Shown here piece after piece: positions 24,557-33,555 of a stretch of 64,000 nucleotides of DNA. This DNA comes from Streptomyces marianii (GTDB lineage Bacteria > Actinomycetota > Actinomycetes > Streptomycetales > Streptomycetaceae), in the NCBI RefSeq assembly GCF_005795905.1, contig NZ_VAWE01000001.1, positions 1,984,001-2,048,000 of the forward strand. The letters are read 5' to 3'. A model generated the notes under the pieces. It was not told the DNA's origin. It made no database searches and saw nothing but the letters and a program-made list of their open reading frames with translations. Within the stretch, counting starts at the first letter, position 1; each line of letters begins with the position of its first letter. Both the position numbers and the translations under genes were made by a program.

Positions 24557-24977
24557 GTCGCTCTCCCCCTCTGGGTGTTTGCGGTGTCTCCAGCGCACGT
24601 AACGCGTGAGAGGCCGGACTTGTGCCCGACCTGAGGCGGAGATTTTGCCTCACATCAAGGTCTGTTACTCAATCGACACCCAACCCGATCCCTCATGAGT
24701 GATCAGCTTGGATGGCGATCAGGACCGTACACGGTCCTAATGTCGCACTTCACGGGCGCCACCCCGTGTACTTCCCGTCATCCCGACCCCCGGAAACCCG
24801 GACTTTCCCGGCGTTTCACAGGAACTTTGACGACGGAGAGTACATGGCCGGAAATTCGCCTCTGTGATCGATCACACAGCGAATCTCCGGGGGCGGGTCC
24901 GAAAATTCCGCGTAAAGCGAACAGCGGCGTCTCCCTCGGCGGCCCTTCGGTGTCATCTGCGGCCCTGGAGCATGTCT
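24557..24977. other. Intergenic region with a palindrome, no gene
   Basis: No coding sequence was recognised between the DUF4193 start and the cutS stop. It must hold the DUF4193 promoter. The only notable structure is the palindrome TGTGATCGATCACA at 24863-24876, which is AT-richer than its surroundings. Confidence 0.5.
24863..24876. promoter_or_regulatory. Palindrome TGTGATCGATCACA, possible operator
   Basis: A perfect 14-bp dyad with TGTGA/TCACA arms and a 4-base centre. Crp-type sites have a 6-base centre, so this is not a canonical one. It lies about 300 bp upstream of the DUF4193 start and downstream of cutS. Confidence 0.4.
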
Positions 24978-26222
24978 TCAGAGCGGCAGGGTGACGCGCA
25001 TGACGAGGCCGCCGCCCTCGCGCGGCTCCGCGATGATACGGCCACCGTGGGCCCTCGCGACGGATCGCGCGATCGACAGGCCAAGTCCGACCCCCTTGTC
25101 ACTGCCGGTGCGCTCCTGGTGGAGCCGCCGGAATGGCTCGAAGATGTTGTCGATCTCGTACGCGGGCACCACCGGCCCGGTGTTCGCCACCACCAGCACC
25201 GCCTGGCCGTGCTGGACCTCGGTGGTGACCTCGACCCAGCCGCCGTCCGCGAGGTTGTACCGCACCGCGTTCTGCACGAGATTCAGGGCGATCCGCTCCA
25301 GCAGCACGCCGTTGCCCTGGACCACCGCGGGGACTCGCTCCCCGCGGATCTCGACGCCCTTGGCCTCGGCCTCCGCCCTCGTCTGGTCCACGGCGCGGCC
25401 GGCGACCTCGGCCAGGTCGACGGGCTTGCGCTCCACGATCTGGTTCTCGCTGCGGGCGAGCAGCAGCAGTCCCTCCACGAGCTGCTCGCTCCGTTCGTTG
25501 GTGGCGAGCAGGGTCTTCCCGAGCTGCTGCAGCTCGGGAGGGGCACCCGGGTCGGAAAGGTGCACCTCCAGCAGGGTCCGGTTGATCGCCAGGGGCGTGC
25601 GCAGCTCGTGCGAGGCGTTGGCGACGAACCGCTGCTGTGCGGAGAAGGCCCTCTCCAACCGCTCCAGCATTTCGTCGAAGGTGTCCGCGAGCTCCTTCAG
25701 CTCGTCGTCCGGGCCCTCCAGCTCGATCCGCCGCGAGAGGTCCGTGCCGACGACCCGGCGGGCGGTGCGGGTGATCTTGCCGAGCGGGGACAGGACACGA
25801 CCGGCCATGGCGTAGCCGAAGGCGAACGCGATCACGCTGAGGCCGAGGAGCGCGAAGAGCGAGCGGGTCAGGAGTTCGTCGAGGGCCTGCTGGCGCTGCT
25901 CGGCGATGCACAGCTTCAGCGCAGCGTTCCGCTGGCCGTTGTCGATCAGGTCGTTGATTCGGGGGCACGTGGGGCTGGTGATCGTGACGTTCGCGCCCGG
26001 CGGCGCGCCGACCTCGACGGACTGGCGGATCCCGTCGTGCAGCGCCTGGGCCGTCAGCAGATAGATGATCGACAGCAGCAGGATGCCCGCGATCAGGAAC
26101 ATCCCGCCGTACAGCAGGGTGAGCCTTATCCGGATGGTGGGACGCAGCAGCGGCCCGACGGGCTCTCTCGGGTCCCAGGTGGGCTTGGGGGGCGCCGTGG
26201 GGGGCGCGGGTGCCGTCGCCAC
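24978..26222 (-). CDS. cutS: Sensor histidine kinase CutS
   Basis: 414 residues from GTG 26222. A proline-rich start leads to a first membrane segment (LTLLYGGMFLIAGILLLSII). The extracellular loop contains two cysteines (ITSPTCPRINDL, LKLCIAEQ) that could form a redox-active disulfide. The second membrane segment (LFALLGLSVIAFAFGYAMAG) is followed by HAMP, the H box ASHELRTPLA and the ATPase (NLVQNAVRYN, GVGLGLSIARS). The kinase lies 2 bp downstream of cutR. In Streptomyces CutRS has been linked to copper or redox status and secreted-protein quality. The loop cysteines fit extracellular sensing. Confidence 0.92.
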   Translation of the reverse strand: MATAPAPPTAPPKPTWDPREPVGPLLRPTIRIRLTLLYGGMFLIAGILLLSIIYLLTAQALHDGIRQSVEVGAPPGANVTITSPTCPRINDLIDNGQRNAALKLCIAEQRQQALDELLTRSLFALLGLSVIAFAFGYAMAGRVLSPLGKITRTARRVVGTDLSRRIELEGPDDELKELADTFDEMLERLERAFSAQQRFVANASHELRTPLAINRTLLEVHLSDPGAPPELQQLGKTLLATNERSEQLVEGLLLLARSENQIVERKPVDLAEVAGRAVDQTRAEAEAKGVEIRGERVPAVVQGNGVLLERIALNLVQNAVRYNLADGGWVEVTTEVQHGQAVLVVANTGPVVPAYEIDNIFEPFRRLHQERTGSDKGVGLGLSIARSVARAHGGRIIAEPREGGGLVMRVTLPL

Positions 26223-26224
26223 GC

Positions 26225-26878
26225 TCAGATCCGGTAGCCGGAGCCCGGGACGGTGACGATCACCGGGGGCTCCCCGAGCTTGCGGCGCAGGGTCATGACG
26301 GTGACCCGGACGACGTTGGTGAACGGGTCCGTGTTCTCGTCCCATGCCTTCTCGAGCAGTTGTTCGGCCGAGACGACCGCGCCCTCGCTGCGCATGAGAA
26401 CCTCCAGCACGGCGAATTCCTTGGGGGCGAGCTGGATCTCCCGGCCCTCGCGGAACACCTCCCGCCGGTTGGGGTCGAGCTTGATCCCCGCACGCTCCAG
26501 GACGGGCGGCAGCGGCACGGTCGTCCGCCGGCCCAGCGCGCGCACACGCGCGGTGAGCTCGGTGAACGCGAAGGGCTTGGGCAGGTAGTCGTCCGCCCCG
26601 AGCTCCAGTCCCTCCACGCGGTCGCTGACGTCGCCGGAGGCGGTCAGCATCAGGACGCGCGTGGGCATGCCGAGTTCGACGATCTTGCGGCAGACGTCGT
26701 CGCCGTGGACGAAGGGGAGGTCGCGGTCGAGGACGACCACGTCGTAGTCGTTGACGCCGATGCGTTCGAGGGCGGCGGCGCCGTCGTACACGACGTCGAC
26801 CGCCATGGCCTCCCGGCGCAGTCCGGTGGCCACCGCATCGGCGAGCAGCTGCTCGTCCTCGACGACGAGTACGCGCAC
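26225..26878 (-). CDS. cutR: Response regulator CutR
   Basis: 217 residues from ATG 26878. The receiver has VLVVEDEQLLADAVATGLRR, phospho-acceptor Asp in VVVLDRDLP near residue 51, and Lys in DDYLPKPFAF. The OmpR-type winged helix follows (LAPKEFAVLEVLMRSEGAVV, TNVVRVTVMTLRRKLGEPPV). It is cotranscribed with cutS, with a 2-bp gap. About 110 bp upstream, on the coding strand, TTAC occurs twice 11 bp apart (within 26990-27013), a spacing typical of OmpR-family sites, so autoregulation is plausible. Confidence 0.92.
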   Translation of the reverse strand: MRVLVVEDEQLLADAVATGLRREAMAVDVVYDGAAALERIGVNDYDVVVLDRDLPFVHGDDVCRKIVELGMPTRVLMLTASGDVSDRVEGLELGADDYLPKPFAFTELTARVRALGRRTTVPLPPVLERAGIKLDPNRREVFREGREIQLAPKEFAVLEVLMRSEGAVVSAEQLLEKAWDENTDPFTNVVRVTVMTLRRKLGEPPVIVTVPGSGYRI

Positions 26879-26989
26879 GAGGCTGGTCCTTCCTGTGTGA
26901 CCGCCCGGTACCGTGACCGGGGCAGGTCGACGGTGACCTCGGGCAGGTCGGTGGTCGAATGGTGGTTCGTTGTGTCTCCATCCTGCCCC

Positions 26990-27001
26990 TTACGCGCGTA
27001 A
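26990..27001. promoter_or_regulatory. Palindrome TTACGCGCGTAA, candidate CutR site
   Basis: A perfect 12-bp dyad. Read on the minus strand it is part of a direct repeat TTACAGCCGG then TTTACGCGCG with about 11-bp periodicity, the usual layout of OmpR-family operators, 112 bp before the cutR start. Confidence 0.45.
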
Positions 27002-27140
27002 ACCGGCTGTAAGACGGAGAAGACGCACCCCGGGGGCACCAGGAGTGCACAGGGAATTCACGCGGTTCCCCGTGGAGTTGAGGTTTCCCTGAGGATGGCC
27101 GTGGGGAGGACGAGTGCACACCCCGCGATCACGCCGTGTA

Positions 27141-27154
27141 TGTGGCATGCCACA
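27141..27154. promoter_or_regulatory. Palindrome TGTGGCATGCCACA upstream of a small gene
   Basis: A perfect 14-bp dyad located 75 bp before the ATG at 27229, in a position suited to an operator of the small helical-protein gene. The binding factor is unknown. Confidence 0.4.
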
Positions 27155-27228
27155 CCCCGTCTCTCTGTCCCCCAGAGGGTGCGCGTGATCCACCACCCGC
27201 CACCGACCCACGACGAGGGGGCGCGACC

Positions 27229-27402
27229 ATGGACGCATTCACCGCAGGTCTTCTGCAGCGCATCAAGGCCACGGAGACCGACCTCACGCGGGCCCGTGAG
27301 GACGGCGACGACTTCCTGGCGGAGGTCGAGCAGGCCGAGCTGGAGGACCTGCACCGTCTCGCGGCGGAGCACGGCGTGAAGTTCGGCGCCGTCAGCGCCT
27401 GA
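27229..27402 (+). CDS. Small acidic helical protein, paralogue of 1438-1617
   Basis: 57 residues from ATG 27229, preceded by GAGGGGG. The sequence is charged and helical: TAGLLQRIKATETDLTRARE, DGDDFLAEVEQAELEDLHRL, AAEHGVKF. It aligns with the small protein that precedes ArsR copy 1: a basic first helix, an acidic loop, EL-x-DL and RLA-x-x-H near the end. No Cys or membrane segment. It stands alone between a divergent cutR and its own strong terminator. Function is unknown; the conservation suggests a short helix-hairpin protein that acts by binding a partner. Confidence 0.7.
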   Translation: MDAFTAGLLQRIKATETDLTRAREDGDDFLAEVEQAELEDLHRLAAEHGVKFGAVSA

Positions 27403-27409
27403 CCGGCCC

Positions 27410-27448
27410 GTGAGGGTCCGGTGCCGTGGGACGGCACCGGACCCTCAC
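27410..27448. terminator. Strong hairpin terminator after the small gene
   Basis: Perfect 18-bp stem GTGAGGGTCCGGTGCCGT with its complement around a 3-base loop. It starts 8 bp after the small gene and precedes the convergent suhB end at 27494, so it serves both. Confidence 0.85.
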
Positions 27449-27493
27449 GCATGTGCGACCCGGGCCGGAACCGGGGACGGTCGCCGGGCGCGC

Positions 27494-28294
27494 TCAGTCG
27501 TGCCAGGCGCCCAGCTCGTCGAGCAGGCGCTGGAGCGGGGTGAAGACGCCGGGCGACGCGGCGACTGCCAGGTCGCGGTTCGGCGGTTCCCCCGGGCGGG
27601 ACCCGGTGAGGGCCCCCGCCTCACGGGCGACGAGGTCGCCCGCCGCGAGGTCCCAGGGGTGCAGGCCCCGCTCGTAGTAGCCGTCCAGACGGCCGGCGGC
27701 CACGTCGCAGAGGTCCACCGCGGCCGAGCCGCCACGCCGGATGTCACGGAAGCACGGGATCAGCTGTCGCGCCACTTCCGCCTGGTGACAGCGCACGGAC
27801 TGGACGTAGTTGAACCCCGTCGAGACCAGTGCCTGGTCCAGCGGCGGTGCGGGCCGGCACCGGAGCGGGCGGTCGCCGCAGAAGGCGCCGCCCCCGCGCA
27901 CGGCCCGGTACGTCTCACCGCGCATCGGCACCTCGACGACGCCGACGACGGTCTCTCCGTCCCACTCGGCCGCGATGGACACGGCCCACGTCGGCAGGCC
28001 GTAGAGGTAGTTCACGGTGCCGTCGAGCGGGTCCACGACCCAGCGGACACCGCTCGTGCCCTCCGTGGAGGCCCCCTCCTCGCCGAGGAAGCCGTCGTCC
28101 GGCCGGGCTCCGGTGAGGAAGCCAGTGATCAGCTTCTCGGCGGCGATGTCCATCTCGGTCACGACGTCGATCGGGCTGGACTTGGTCGCGGCGACGGCGA
28201 GGTCGTCGGGCCTGCCGTCCCGCAGCAGCTCACCCGCCCGGCGCGCGGCCTCCAGCGCGAGGGACAGCAGTTCGTCGAGCAGAGGGTCGGTCAC
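27494..28294 (-). CDS. suhB: Inositol monophosphatase family protein
   Basis: 266 residues. The lithium-sensitive phosphatase motifs are complete: metal ligands in FLGEEGAS, VVDPLDGTVNYLYGLP (motif 1, D-P-L-D-G-T) and HPWDLAAGDLVAREAGA (motif 2, W-D-x-A-A-G). Such enzymes hydrolyse inositol-1-phosphate or related sugar phosphates with magnesium. In actinobacteria the gene sits by sigA/hrdB and DUF4193 (Rv2701c SuhB). The true substrate could be inositol phosphate, NADP(H) or fructose bisphosphate. It lies downstream of the ferrochelatase gene on the same strand, with a 114-bp gap. Confidence 0.9.
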   Translation of the reverse strand: MTDPLLDELLSLALEAARRAGELLRDGRPDDLAVAATKSSPIDVVTEMDIAAEKLITGFLTGARPDDGFLGEEGASTEGTSGVRWVVDPLDGTVNYLYGLPTWAVSIAAEWDGETVVGVVEVPMRGETYRAVRGGGAFCGDRPLRCRPAPPLDQALVSTGFNYVQSVRCHQAEVARQLIPCFRDIRRGGSAAVDLCDVAAGRLDGYYERGLHPWDLAAGDLVAREAGALTGSRPGEPPNRDLAVAASPGVFTPLQRLLDELGAWHD

Positions 28295-28408
28295 GGAACG
28301 GCTCCAGGGTGCGTGGCTGTGTCATGTGCCGGGACGTGCGGGCGGCGACCGCACGTCCCCGTCCGTCCGTACGGCGACTCTCCGTCCGTACGTCCGAGGT
28401 CCGCGGTA

Positions 28409-29536
28409 CTAGGCGTACGGGCTGTCCGCGCCGGCCGCCGCGGGGCGCTCCGACCTCGCGGGGCAGCATCCGATCGGGCAGAGGTCGTGGGACGGACCGA
28501 GCGCACCGAGCGCGCACCGCTCCACCACCTTCCCCCGCTCGGTCGCCGCACGCTCCAGGAGCAGGTCGCGGACCGCCGCCGCGAAACGCGGGTCCGCCCC
28601 GACCGTCGCCGACCGACGGACCGGGAACCCCAGTTCCGCGGCCTTGGCCGTGGCCTCCGTGTCCAGGTCGTACAGGACCTCCATGTGGTCCGACACGAAG
28701 CCGATCGGCACCATCACGGCCGCCGGGACCCCGTCGCCGTGCAGCTCCTCCAGGTGGTCGCAGATGTCCGGCTCCAGCCAGGGGATGTGCGGGGCGCCGC
28801 TGCGCGACTGGTACACGAGTCGCCAGGGGTGGTCGGTGCCGGTCTCCCTCCTGATGGCGTCGACGATCACCCGCGCCACGTCGAGGTGCTGCTTCACGTA
28901 CGCCCCGCCGTCGCCGTGCTCGGCGACCGGACCCGAGCTGTCCGCGGCCGCGTCCGGGATCGAGTGGGTGGTGAACGCCAGGTGCGCGCCCGCCCGCACG
29001 TCCTCGGGCAGGTCGGCGAGTGACGCGAGCACGCCCTCCACCATCGGGGCGATGAAACCGGGGTGGTTGAAGTAGTGCCGCAGCTTGTCGACGCGCGGCA
29101 GCGGCAGTCCCTCCGCCTCCAGCGCGGCGAGCGCGTCCGCGAGGTTCTCCCGGTACTGCCGGCAGCCCGAGTACGAGGCGTACGCGCTGGTGGCGAGCAC
29201 GGCCACCCGGCGGCGCCCGTCGAGGACCATCTCCCGGAGGGTGTCCGTCAGGTACGGCGCCCAGTTCCGGTTTCCCCAGTAGACCGGCAGATCGAGGTCG
29301 GCGCCGGCGAAGTCCTCGCGGAGCGCGTCCAGCAGCGCGCGGTTCTGGTCGTTGATCGGACTGACCCCGCCGAAGAGGAAGTAGTGCTGACCGACTTCCT
29401 CGAGGCGTTCCCTGGGGATGCCGCGGCCGCGCGTCACGTTCTCCAGGAACGGGACCACGTCGTCCGGTCCCTCGGGACCGCCGAAGGAGAGCAGCAGCAG
29501 GGCGTCGTAGGGTGCGGGGTCGCGCGGTTCGGCCAT
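28409..29536 (-). CDS. hemH: Coproporphyrin ferrochelatase
   Basis: 375 residues from ATG 29536. The N-terminal strand [20 protein letters not shown] is typical. The catalytic His lies in [17 protein letters not shown] and the acidic partner in [14 protein letters not shown]. The C-terminal tail has four cysteines ([22 protein letters not shown]), matching the [2Fe-2S] cluster ligands of actinobacterial ferrochelatases. In actinobacteria the enzyme inserts iron into coproporphyrin III (CpfC), not protoporphyrin. No other haem genes are in this window. Confidence 0.94.
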   Translation of the reverse strand: MAEPRDPAPYDALLLLSFGGPEGPDDVVPFLENVTRGRGIPRERLEEVGQHYFLFGGVSPINDQNRALLDALREDFAGADLDLPVYWGNRNWAPYLTDTLREMVLDGRRRVAVLATSAYASYSGCRQYRENLADALAALEAEGLPLPRVDKLRHYFNHPGFIAPMVEGVLASLADLPEDVRAGAHLAFTTHSIPDAAADSSGPVAEHGDGGAYVKQHLDVARVIVDAIRRETGTDHPWRLVYQSRSGAPHIPWLEPDICDHLEELHGDGVPAAVMVPIGFVSDHMEVLYDLDTEATAKAAELGFPVRRSATVGADPRFAAAVRDLLLERAATERGKVVERCALGALGPSHDLCPIGCCPARSERPAAAGADSPYA

Positions 29537-29643
29537 GGTGCGATCCTCCCACCAGCCTCGGACAGCGGGAAAACCGCACTGGAGTAAGGGTTGCCTCACC
29601 AGTAAGCTGTACCGGCCACTCACATTCCTTACGGAGCGCCGTC

Positions 29644-30888
29644 TTGCCCAGTCCCTACCGCGCCATATTCGCGGCCCCCGGCACCCTGGCGTTCTCCGCC
29701 GCAGGCTTCTTCGGGCGCATGCCGCTGTCCATGATGGGCGTCGGCATCGTGGCCATGGTCTCCCAGCTGACGGGGCGCTACAGCCTCGCCGGCTGGCTCT
29801 CCGCGACCCTGGCGCTGTCGGCGGCCGTACTCGGCCCCCAGGTCTCCCGGCTGGTCGACCGGCACGGGCAGAGCAGGGTGCTGCGCCCCGCCCTGCTGAT
29901 CTCGGTCGCCGCGGTGGGGGGACTTCTCGTCTGCGCCCAGCAAGGGGCGCCGAACTGGATGCTGTTCGCTTTCACCGGCTGTGCCGGCTGCATTCCGGCC
30001 GTCGGCGCGATGACGCGGTCCCGCTGGGCGGCGATCTACCACGGTTCGCCCCGCGAACTGCACACCGCGTACGCCTTCGAGTCGATCGTCGACGAGGTGT
30101 GCTTCATCGTCGGCCCGATCATCTCCATCGGGCTGTCCACGGTCTGGTTCCCCGAGGCGGGCCCGCTGCTGGCCACCGCCTTCCTGGTGGTCGGCGTGCT
30201 CTGGCTCACGGCGCAGCGCGCGACCGAGCCCTCGCCGCACCCGCGCACGTCCGACAGCGGCGGTTCCGCGCTGCGCTCCCCCGGCCTGCGGGTGCTGGTC
30301 GTGACCTTCGTCGCGACGGGCGCCATCTTCGGCTCGATCGACGTGGTGACGGTGGCCTACGCCGAGGAGCAGGGCAGCAAGGCCGCGGCCAGCCTGGTCC
30401 TGGCGGTCTACGCGCTGGGCTCCTGCCTCGCCGGAGCGGTCTTCGGACTGCTGCACCTGAAGGGCGAGCCGGCCCGCAGGTGGGTACTGGGCGTGTGCGC
30501 GATGGCCGTGAGTATGATCCCCCTCCAACTGGCCGGGAACTTGGTGGTCCTGGCCGTGGCGCTCTTTGTCGCGGGCCTGGCCATCGCGCCCACCATGGTG
30601 ACGACCATGGCCCTCGTCGAAACGCACGTACCGCGCACCAAGCTGACCGAGGGCATGACCTGGACCGGTACCGGGCTCGCGGTCGGCGTCTCGCTCGGCT
30701 TGTCGGCCTCCGGATGGGTGGTGGACGAGTACGGGGCCGGTGCCGCGTACGCGGTGCCCGCGGTGGCGGGAGCGCTCGCGGTCGTGGTCGCGTTCTCGGG
30801 GTACCGCCGGCTGCGCAGGCCGGTGCCGACGCGGGAGGGGCGGGATGACGAGCACATCCAGGACCATGACGAGGAACGCGTGGCGTAA
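29644..30888 (+). CDS. MFS transporter
   Basis: 414 residues from TTG 29644, with ACGGAG about 8 bases upstream. Twelve membrane segments are apparent, for example [40 protein letters not shown] and [20 protein letters not shown]. The charged loop [18 protein letters not shown] between segments 2 and 3 is the MFS signature. It resembles the SCO-type sugar/drug efflux group. The substrate is unknown. The last 44 bases overlap the FAD-oxidase gene, and the shared end suggests cotranscription. Confidence 0.85.
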   Translation: MPSPYRAIFAAPGTLAFSAAGFFGRMPLSMMGVGIVAMVSQLTGRYSLAGWLSATLALSAAVLGPQVSRLVDRHGQSRVLRPALLISVAAVGGLLVCAQQGAPNWMLFAFTGCAGCIPAVGAMTRSRWAAIYHGSPRELHTAYAFESIVDEVCFIVGPIISIGLSTVWFPEAGPLLATAFLVVGVLWLTAQRATEPSPHPRTSDSGGSALRSPGLRVLVVTFVATGAIFGSIDVVTVAYAEEQGSKAAASLVLAVYALGSCLAGAVFGLLHLKGEPARRWVLGVCAMAVSMIPLQLAGNLVVLAVALFVAGLAIAPTMVTTMALVETHVPRTKLTEGMTWTGTGLAVGVSLGLSASGWVVDEYGAGAAYAVPAVAGALAVVVAFSGYRRLRRPVPTREGRDDEHIQDHDEERVA

Positions 30889-32176
30889 CTGGGCGGGCAC
30901 GGTGACCGCCCGTCCGCAGCGGGAGGTCACCCCAGCCTCGGCGGGGGAACTGGCCGAGGCCGTGCGCCGCGCCGCGGAGGACGGCCTGCGGGTGAAGACG
31001 GTCGGCACCGGTCATTCGTTCACCGCGATCGCCGCGACGGACGGCGTGCTGGTCCGGCCCGATCTCCTCACCGGCATCAGGGAGATCGACCGTACGGCGA
31101 TGACGGTGACCGTCGAGGCCGGCACCCCGCTGAAGCGGCTCAACGCCGCGCTCGCCCGCGAGGACCTGTCGCTCACGAACATGGGCGACATCATGGAGCA
31201 GACGGTCGCGGGAGCCACCAGCACCGGGACGCACGGCACCGGCCGCGACTCCGCCTCGATCGCCGCGCAGATCCGGGGGATCGAACTGATCACGGCGGAC
31301 GGTTCGCTGCTGACCTGCTCCGAGAAGGGGACCGAGGAGGAGCGCGAGCTCTTCGCCGCGGCCAGGATCGGACTCGGCGCACTGGGCGTGATCAGCGCGA
31401 TCACCTTCGCAGTCGAGCCGATGTTCGTGTTGACGGCTCGCGAGGAGCCGATGCCCTTCGATCGGGTGACGTCGGAGTTCGACGAGCTGCACGCGGAGAA
31501 CGAGCACTTCGAGTTCTACTGGTTCCCGCACACGGGCAACTGCAACACCAAACGCAACAACCGCAGCTCCGGCCCCGTCGCCCCGCCCGGAGCGGTCAGC
31601 GGGTGGATCGAGGACGAGCTCCTCTCCAACGGACTGTTTCAGGTGGTCAATTCACTCGGACGTGCGATACCGGCCACGATTCCGGCGATCGCCAAGGTCT
31701 CCAGCCGTGCGCTGTCCGCCCGTACGTACACGGACATTCCTTACAAGGTCTTCACAAGTCCCCGCCGAGTGCGCTTCGTCGAGATGGAATACGCGCTCCC
31801 GAGGGAGGCCGCGGTCGCCGCACTGCGCGAGCTGAAGGCCATGGTCGACCGTTCGCCGCTGCGGATCAGCTTCCCCGTGGAAGTGCGGACGGCACCCGCC
31901 GACGACATCACCCTGTCCACCGCGTCCGGGCGCGAGACCGCGTACATCGCCGTACACATGTACAAGGGCACGCCGTACCGCTCGTACTTCACCGCGGTGG
32001 AGCGGATCATGACCGCGCACGGCGGCCGGCCGCACTGGGGCAAGATCCACACACGCGACGCGGAGTACTTCGAGAGCGTGTACCCGCGGTTCGGCGAGTT
32101 CCTGGCACTGCGCGACCGGCTGGATCCCGACCGGGTGTTCGGCAACGACCATCTGCGGCGGGTGCTGGGCGCCTAG
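30845..32176 (+). CDS. FAD-linked sugar-lactone oxidase (ALO family)
   Basis: 443 residues from ATG 30845, overlapping the MFS gene; ATG 30866 is an alternative. The PP-loop FAD-binding domain reads RAAEDGLRVKTVGTGHSFTA and continues with GDIMEQTVAGATSTGTHGTG. The C-terminal ALO domain includes HWGKIHTRDAEYFESVYPRF and FLALRDRLDPDRVFGNDHLR. The family oxidises L-gulono- or D-arabinono-1,4-lactone or related alditols; xylitol oxidase is close. The H in VGTGHSF is where a covalent FAD link occurs in relatives. The physiological substrate is unknown. Confidence 0.88.
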   Translation: MTSTSRTMTRNAWRNWAGTVTARPQREVTPASAGELAEAVRRAAEDGLRVKTVGTGHSFTAIAATDGVLVRPDLLTGIREIDRTAMTVTVEAGTPLKRLNAALAREDLSLTNMGDIMEQTVAGATSTGTHGTGRDSASIAAQIRGIELITADGSLLTCSEKGTEEERELFAAARIGLGALGVISAITFAVEPMFVLTAREEPMPFDRVTSEFDELHAENEHFEFYWFPHTGNCNTKRNNRSSGPVAPPGAVSGWIEDELLSNGLFQVVNSLGRAIPATIPAIAKVSSRALSARTYTDIPYKVFTSPRRVRFVEMEYALPREAAVAALRELKAMVDRSPLRISFPVEVRTAPADDITLSTASGRETAYIAVHMYKGTPYRSYFTAVERIMTAHGGRPHWGKIHTRDAEYFESVYPRFGEFLALRDRLDPDRVFGNDHLRRVLGA

Positions 32177-32211
32177 GTGTATTGCCCTGCGATCGGGCTC
32201 CGGCGCCTGCC

Positions 32212-33087
32212 CTAGGAGGCGTCCGGCGCGGCCCCTCGCGTCGACTCGGCGGGCGCGGGCGCGGAGGGCGTCGGGTCCTGCGGCACCGCCGGATTCTCGC
32301 CACCGCTGGAAGCGGAGGGGCCGGGGGACGGCCGGTCCCCCTCGCCAACGTCCGCCCCCGGAACGGAGCCCGACGTGGAGCCGGAGCCGCCTCGGCCGTC
32401 GCCCTCGGTGCCGCTCCCGCCCCGGTCGCCCTCGCCGCCGCCCGCACCGGAGCCGTCGTCCGTCCCGGAAGTGCCGTCGTGGTCACCGCCCCGCTGCCCC
32501 TGCCGCCCGTCGTCCCGGTCTCCCCGGGGACTCGACGGCGAGGGCGACCCGTCGCCGGCCCGGTCGCCGCCGCGGACGGCCGTGCCCACCGTGGTGCCCC
32601 GCCCGCCGCTTAGGTCCCGGCCGGACGCGAGTTCGTACCCGGTGATGCCGAGCATCGCGACGGCGAACACGACGGCGGCGGCGACCAAGCGCCGTTTCCG
32701 GCCGCGGGCGCGGGTGCCGTGGGTGGTCGTGGCGCCGAACTCCCGGTGACCGGACGGCTCACCGTACGCGGAGGGCTCCGCCGCCGAGGAACCGGCGGGC
32801 GGGCGGGAGACCTTGGGACCGGCCTGCTGCGTGACATCGCGGATCTGTTCGCCGGTTCGCCGGAACAGGTGCTGGAAGAGGGAGCCGCCGCAGGTGGCCA
32901 CCACACTCACCACTCCGGCGCCCAGAATCGTTCCGTAGACGCCGAGTTGAGAGGCGAAGACGGCCGCCGCGACCGCCGCGAGGGCACTGCCCGCGACCTG
33001 CGGAACGCTCAGGTCCAGTCGCCGCTCCTTCCGCTCCGCCGCGCCGTCGTCCCTTGTGTGATGCATATCCGACTTCTGCTTACCCAT
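32212..33087 (-). CDS. Membrane protein with a long Gly/Ser/Asp-rich external tail
   Basis: 291 residues from ATG 33087. A charged N-terminus is followed by a hydrophobic hairpin (SALAAVAAAVFASQLGVYGT, ILGAGVVSVVATCGGSLF), a basic loop, and another membrane segment (RRLVAAAVVFAVAMLGITGY). The last 130 residues are low-complexity Gly/Asp/Ser/Pro repeats (SGTDDGSGAGGGEGDRGGSG) of unbalanced composition, probably disordered outside the membrane. I recognise no family. It is divergent from sepH with a 468-bp gap. Expansion of a simple-sequence tail is likely. Confidence 0.72.
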   Translation of the reverse strand: MGKQKSDMHHTRDDGAAERKERRLDLSVPQVAGSALAAVAAAVFASQLGVYGTILGAGVVSVVATCGGSLFQHLFRRTGEQIRDVTQQAGPKVSRPPAGSSAAEPSAYGEPSGHREFGATTTHGTRARGRKRRLVAAAVVFAVAMLGITGYELASGRDLSGGRGTTVGTAVRGGDRAGDGSPSPSSPRGDRDDGRQGQRGGDHDGTSGTDDGSGAGGGEGDRGGSGTEGDGRGGSGSTSGSVPGADVGEGDRPSPGPSASSGGENPAVPQDPTPSAPAPAESTRGAAPDAS

Positions 33088-33555
33088 CTGTCCCACCGTG
33101 CACCAAGAAGGGACATATGGGCGAATCGAATAGTTCCGACTATGCGGATTCCGTGAAGCTTGCCACCCCCGAATCCGGGGTAGAGGAACGGAACTTGCGG
33201 CCTCCGTGACAAGTTCGGCGGCGCGCCGGTCCACCCCGATGGCCCGAATGGAGTACTGTGACGAGCCCTGGGTCCGGTCTCTCTCGCGGGTGCGCGGCCC
33301 CGGGAACAGGGGGCCGAAAGCGGCACTCGAACCGGCGGCGCCGTGGCACCGCGCGGTCGCCTGCTGTAGTGGGTGACGATGCTCGTCACCCTGCGTTGCA
33401 AACAGGTAACCGTGCCATAACGGCGGTCCAGGGCCCATGCCCGACACGCCGGGCAACTCGACAAGGTTGTGGCAGGCTGCACCCGGGCAGGCCACACTCG
33501 ACTAGCGGAAGCAGCGACGCACGTGACGTCGGCAGGCACCACCCGGGAGGTCCCC
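33088..33555. other. Divergent intergenic region upstream of sepH
   Basis: 468 bp without a recognised gene. It contains promoters for the membrane-protein gene (minus) and sepH (plus). A perfect 9-bp inverted repeat, GGGTGACGA with its complement, lies at 33371-33391. Confidence 0.5.

Larger units (their letters stand above)
26879..27228. other. Divergent regulatory region between cutR and a small gene
   Basis: 350 bp without a gene. It holds the promoters of cutR (minus) and the small protein (plus). Two perfect palindromes stand out: TTACGCGCGTAA at 26990-27001 and TGTGGCATGCCACA at 27141-27154. Confidence 0.6.

Noticed and set aside
24863..24876. Canonical Crp binding site
   Set aside because: Arms match, but the 4-base centre does not fit the 6-base spacing of Crp; kept only as a dyad.
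24695..24994. Small plus-strand frame between cutS and DUF4193
   Set aside because: No ribosome-binding site, no homology, and overlaps the cutS end.
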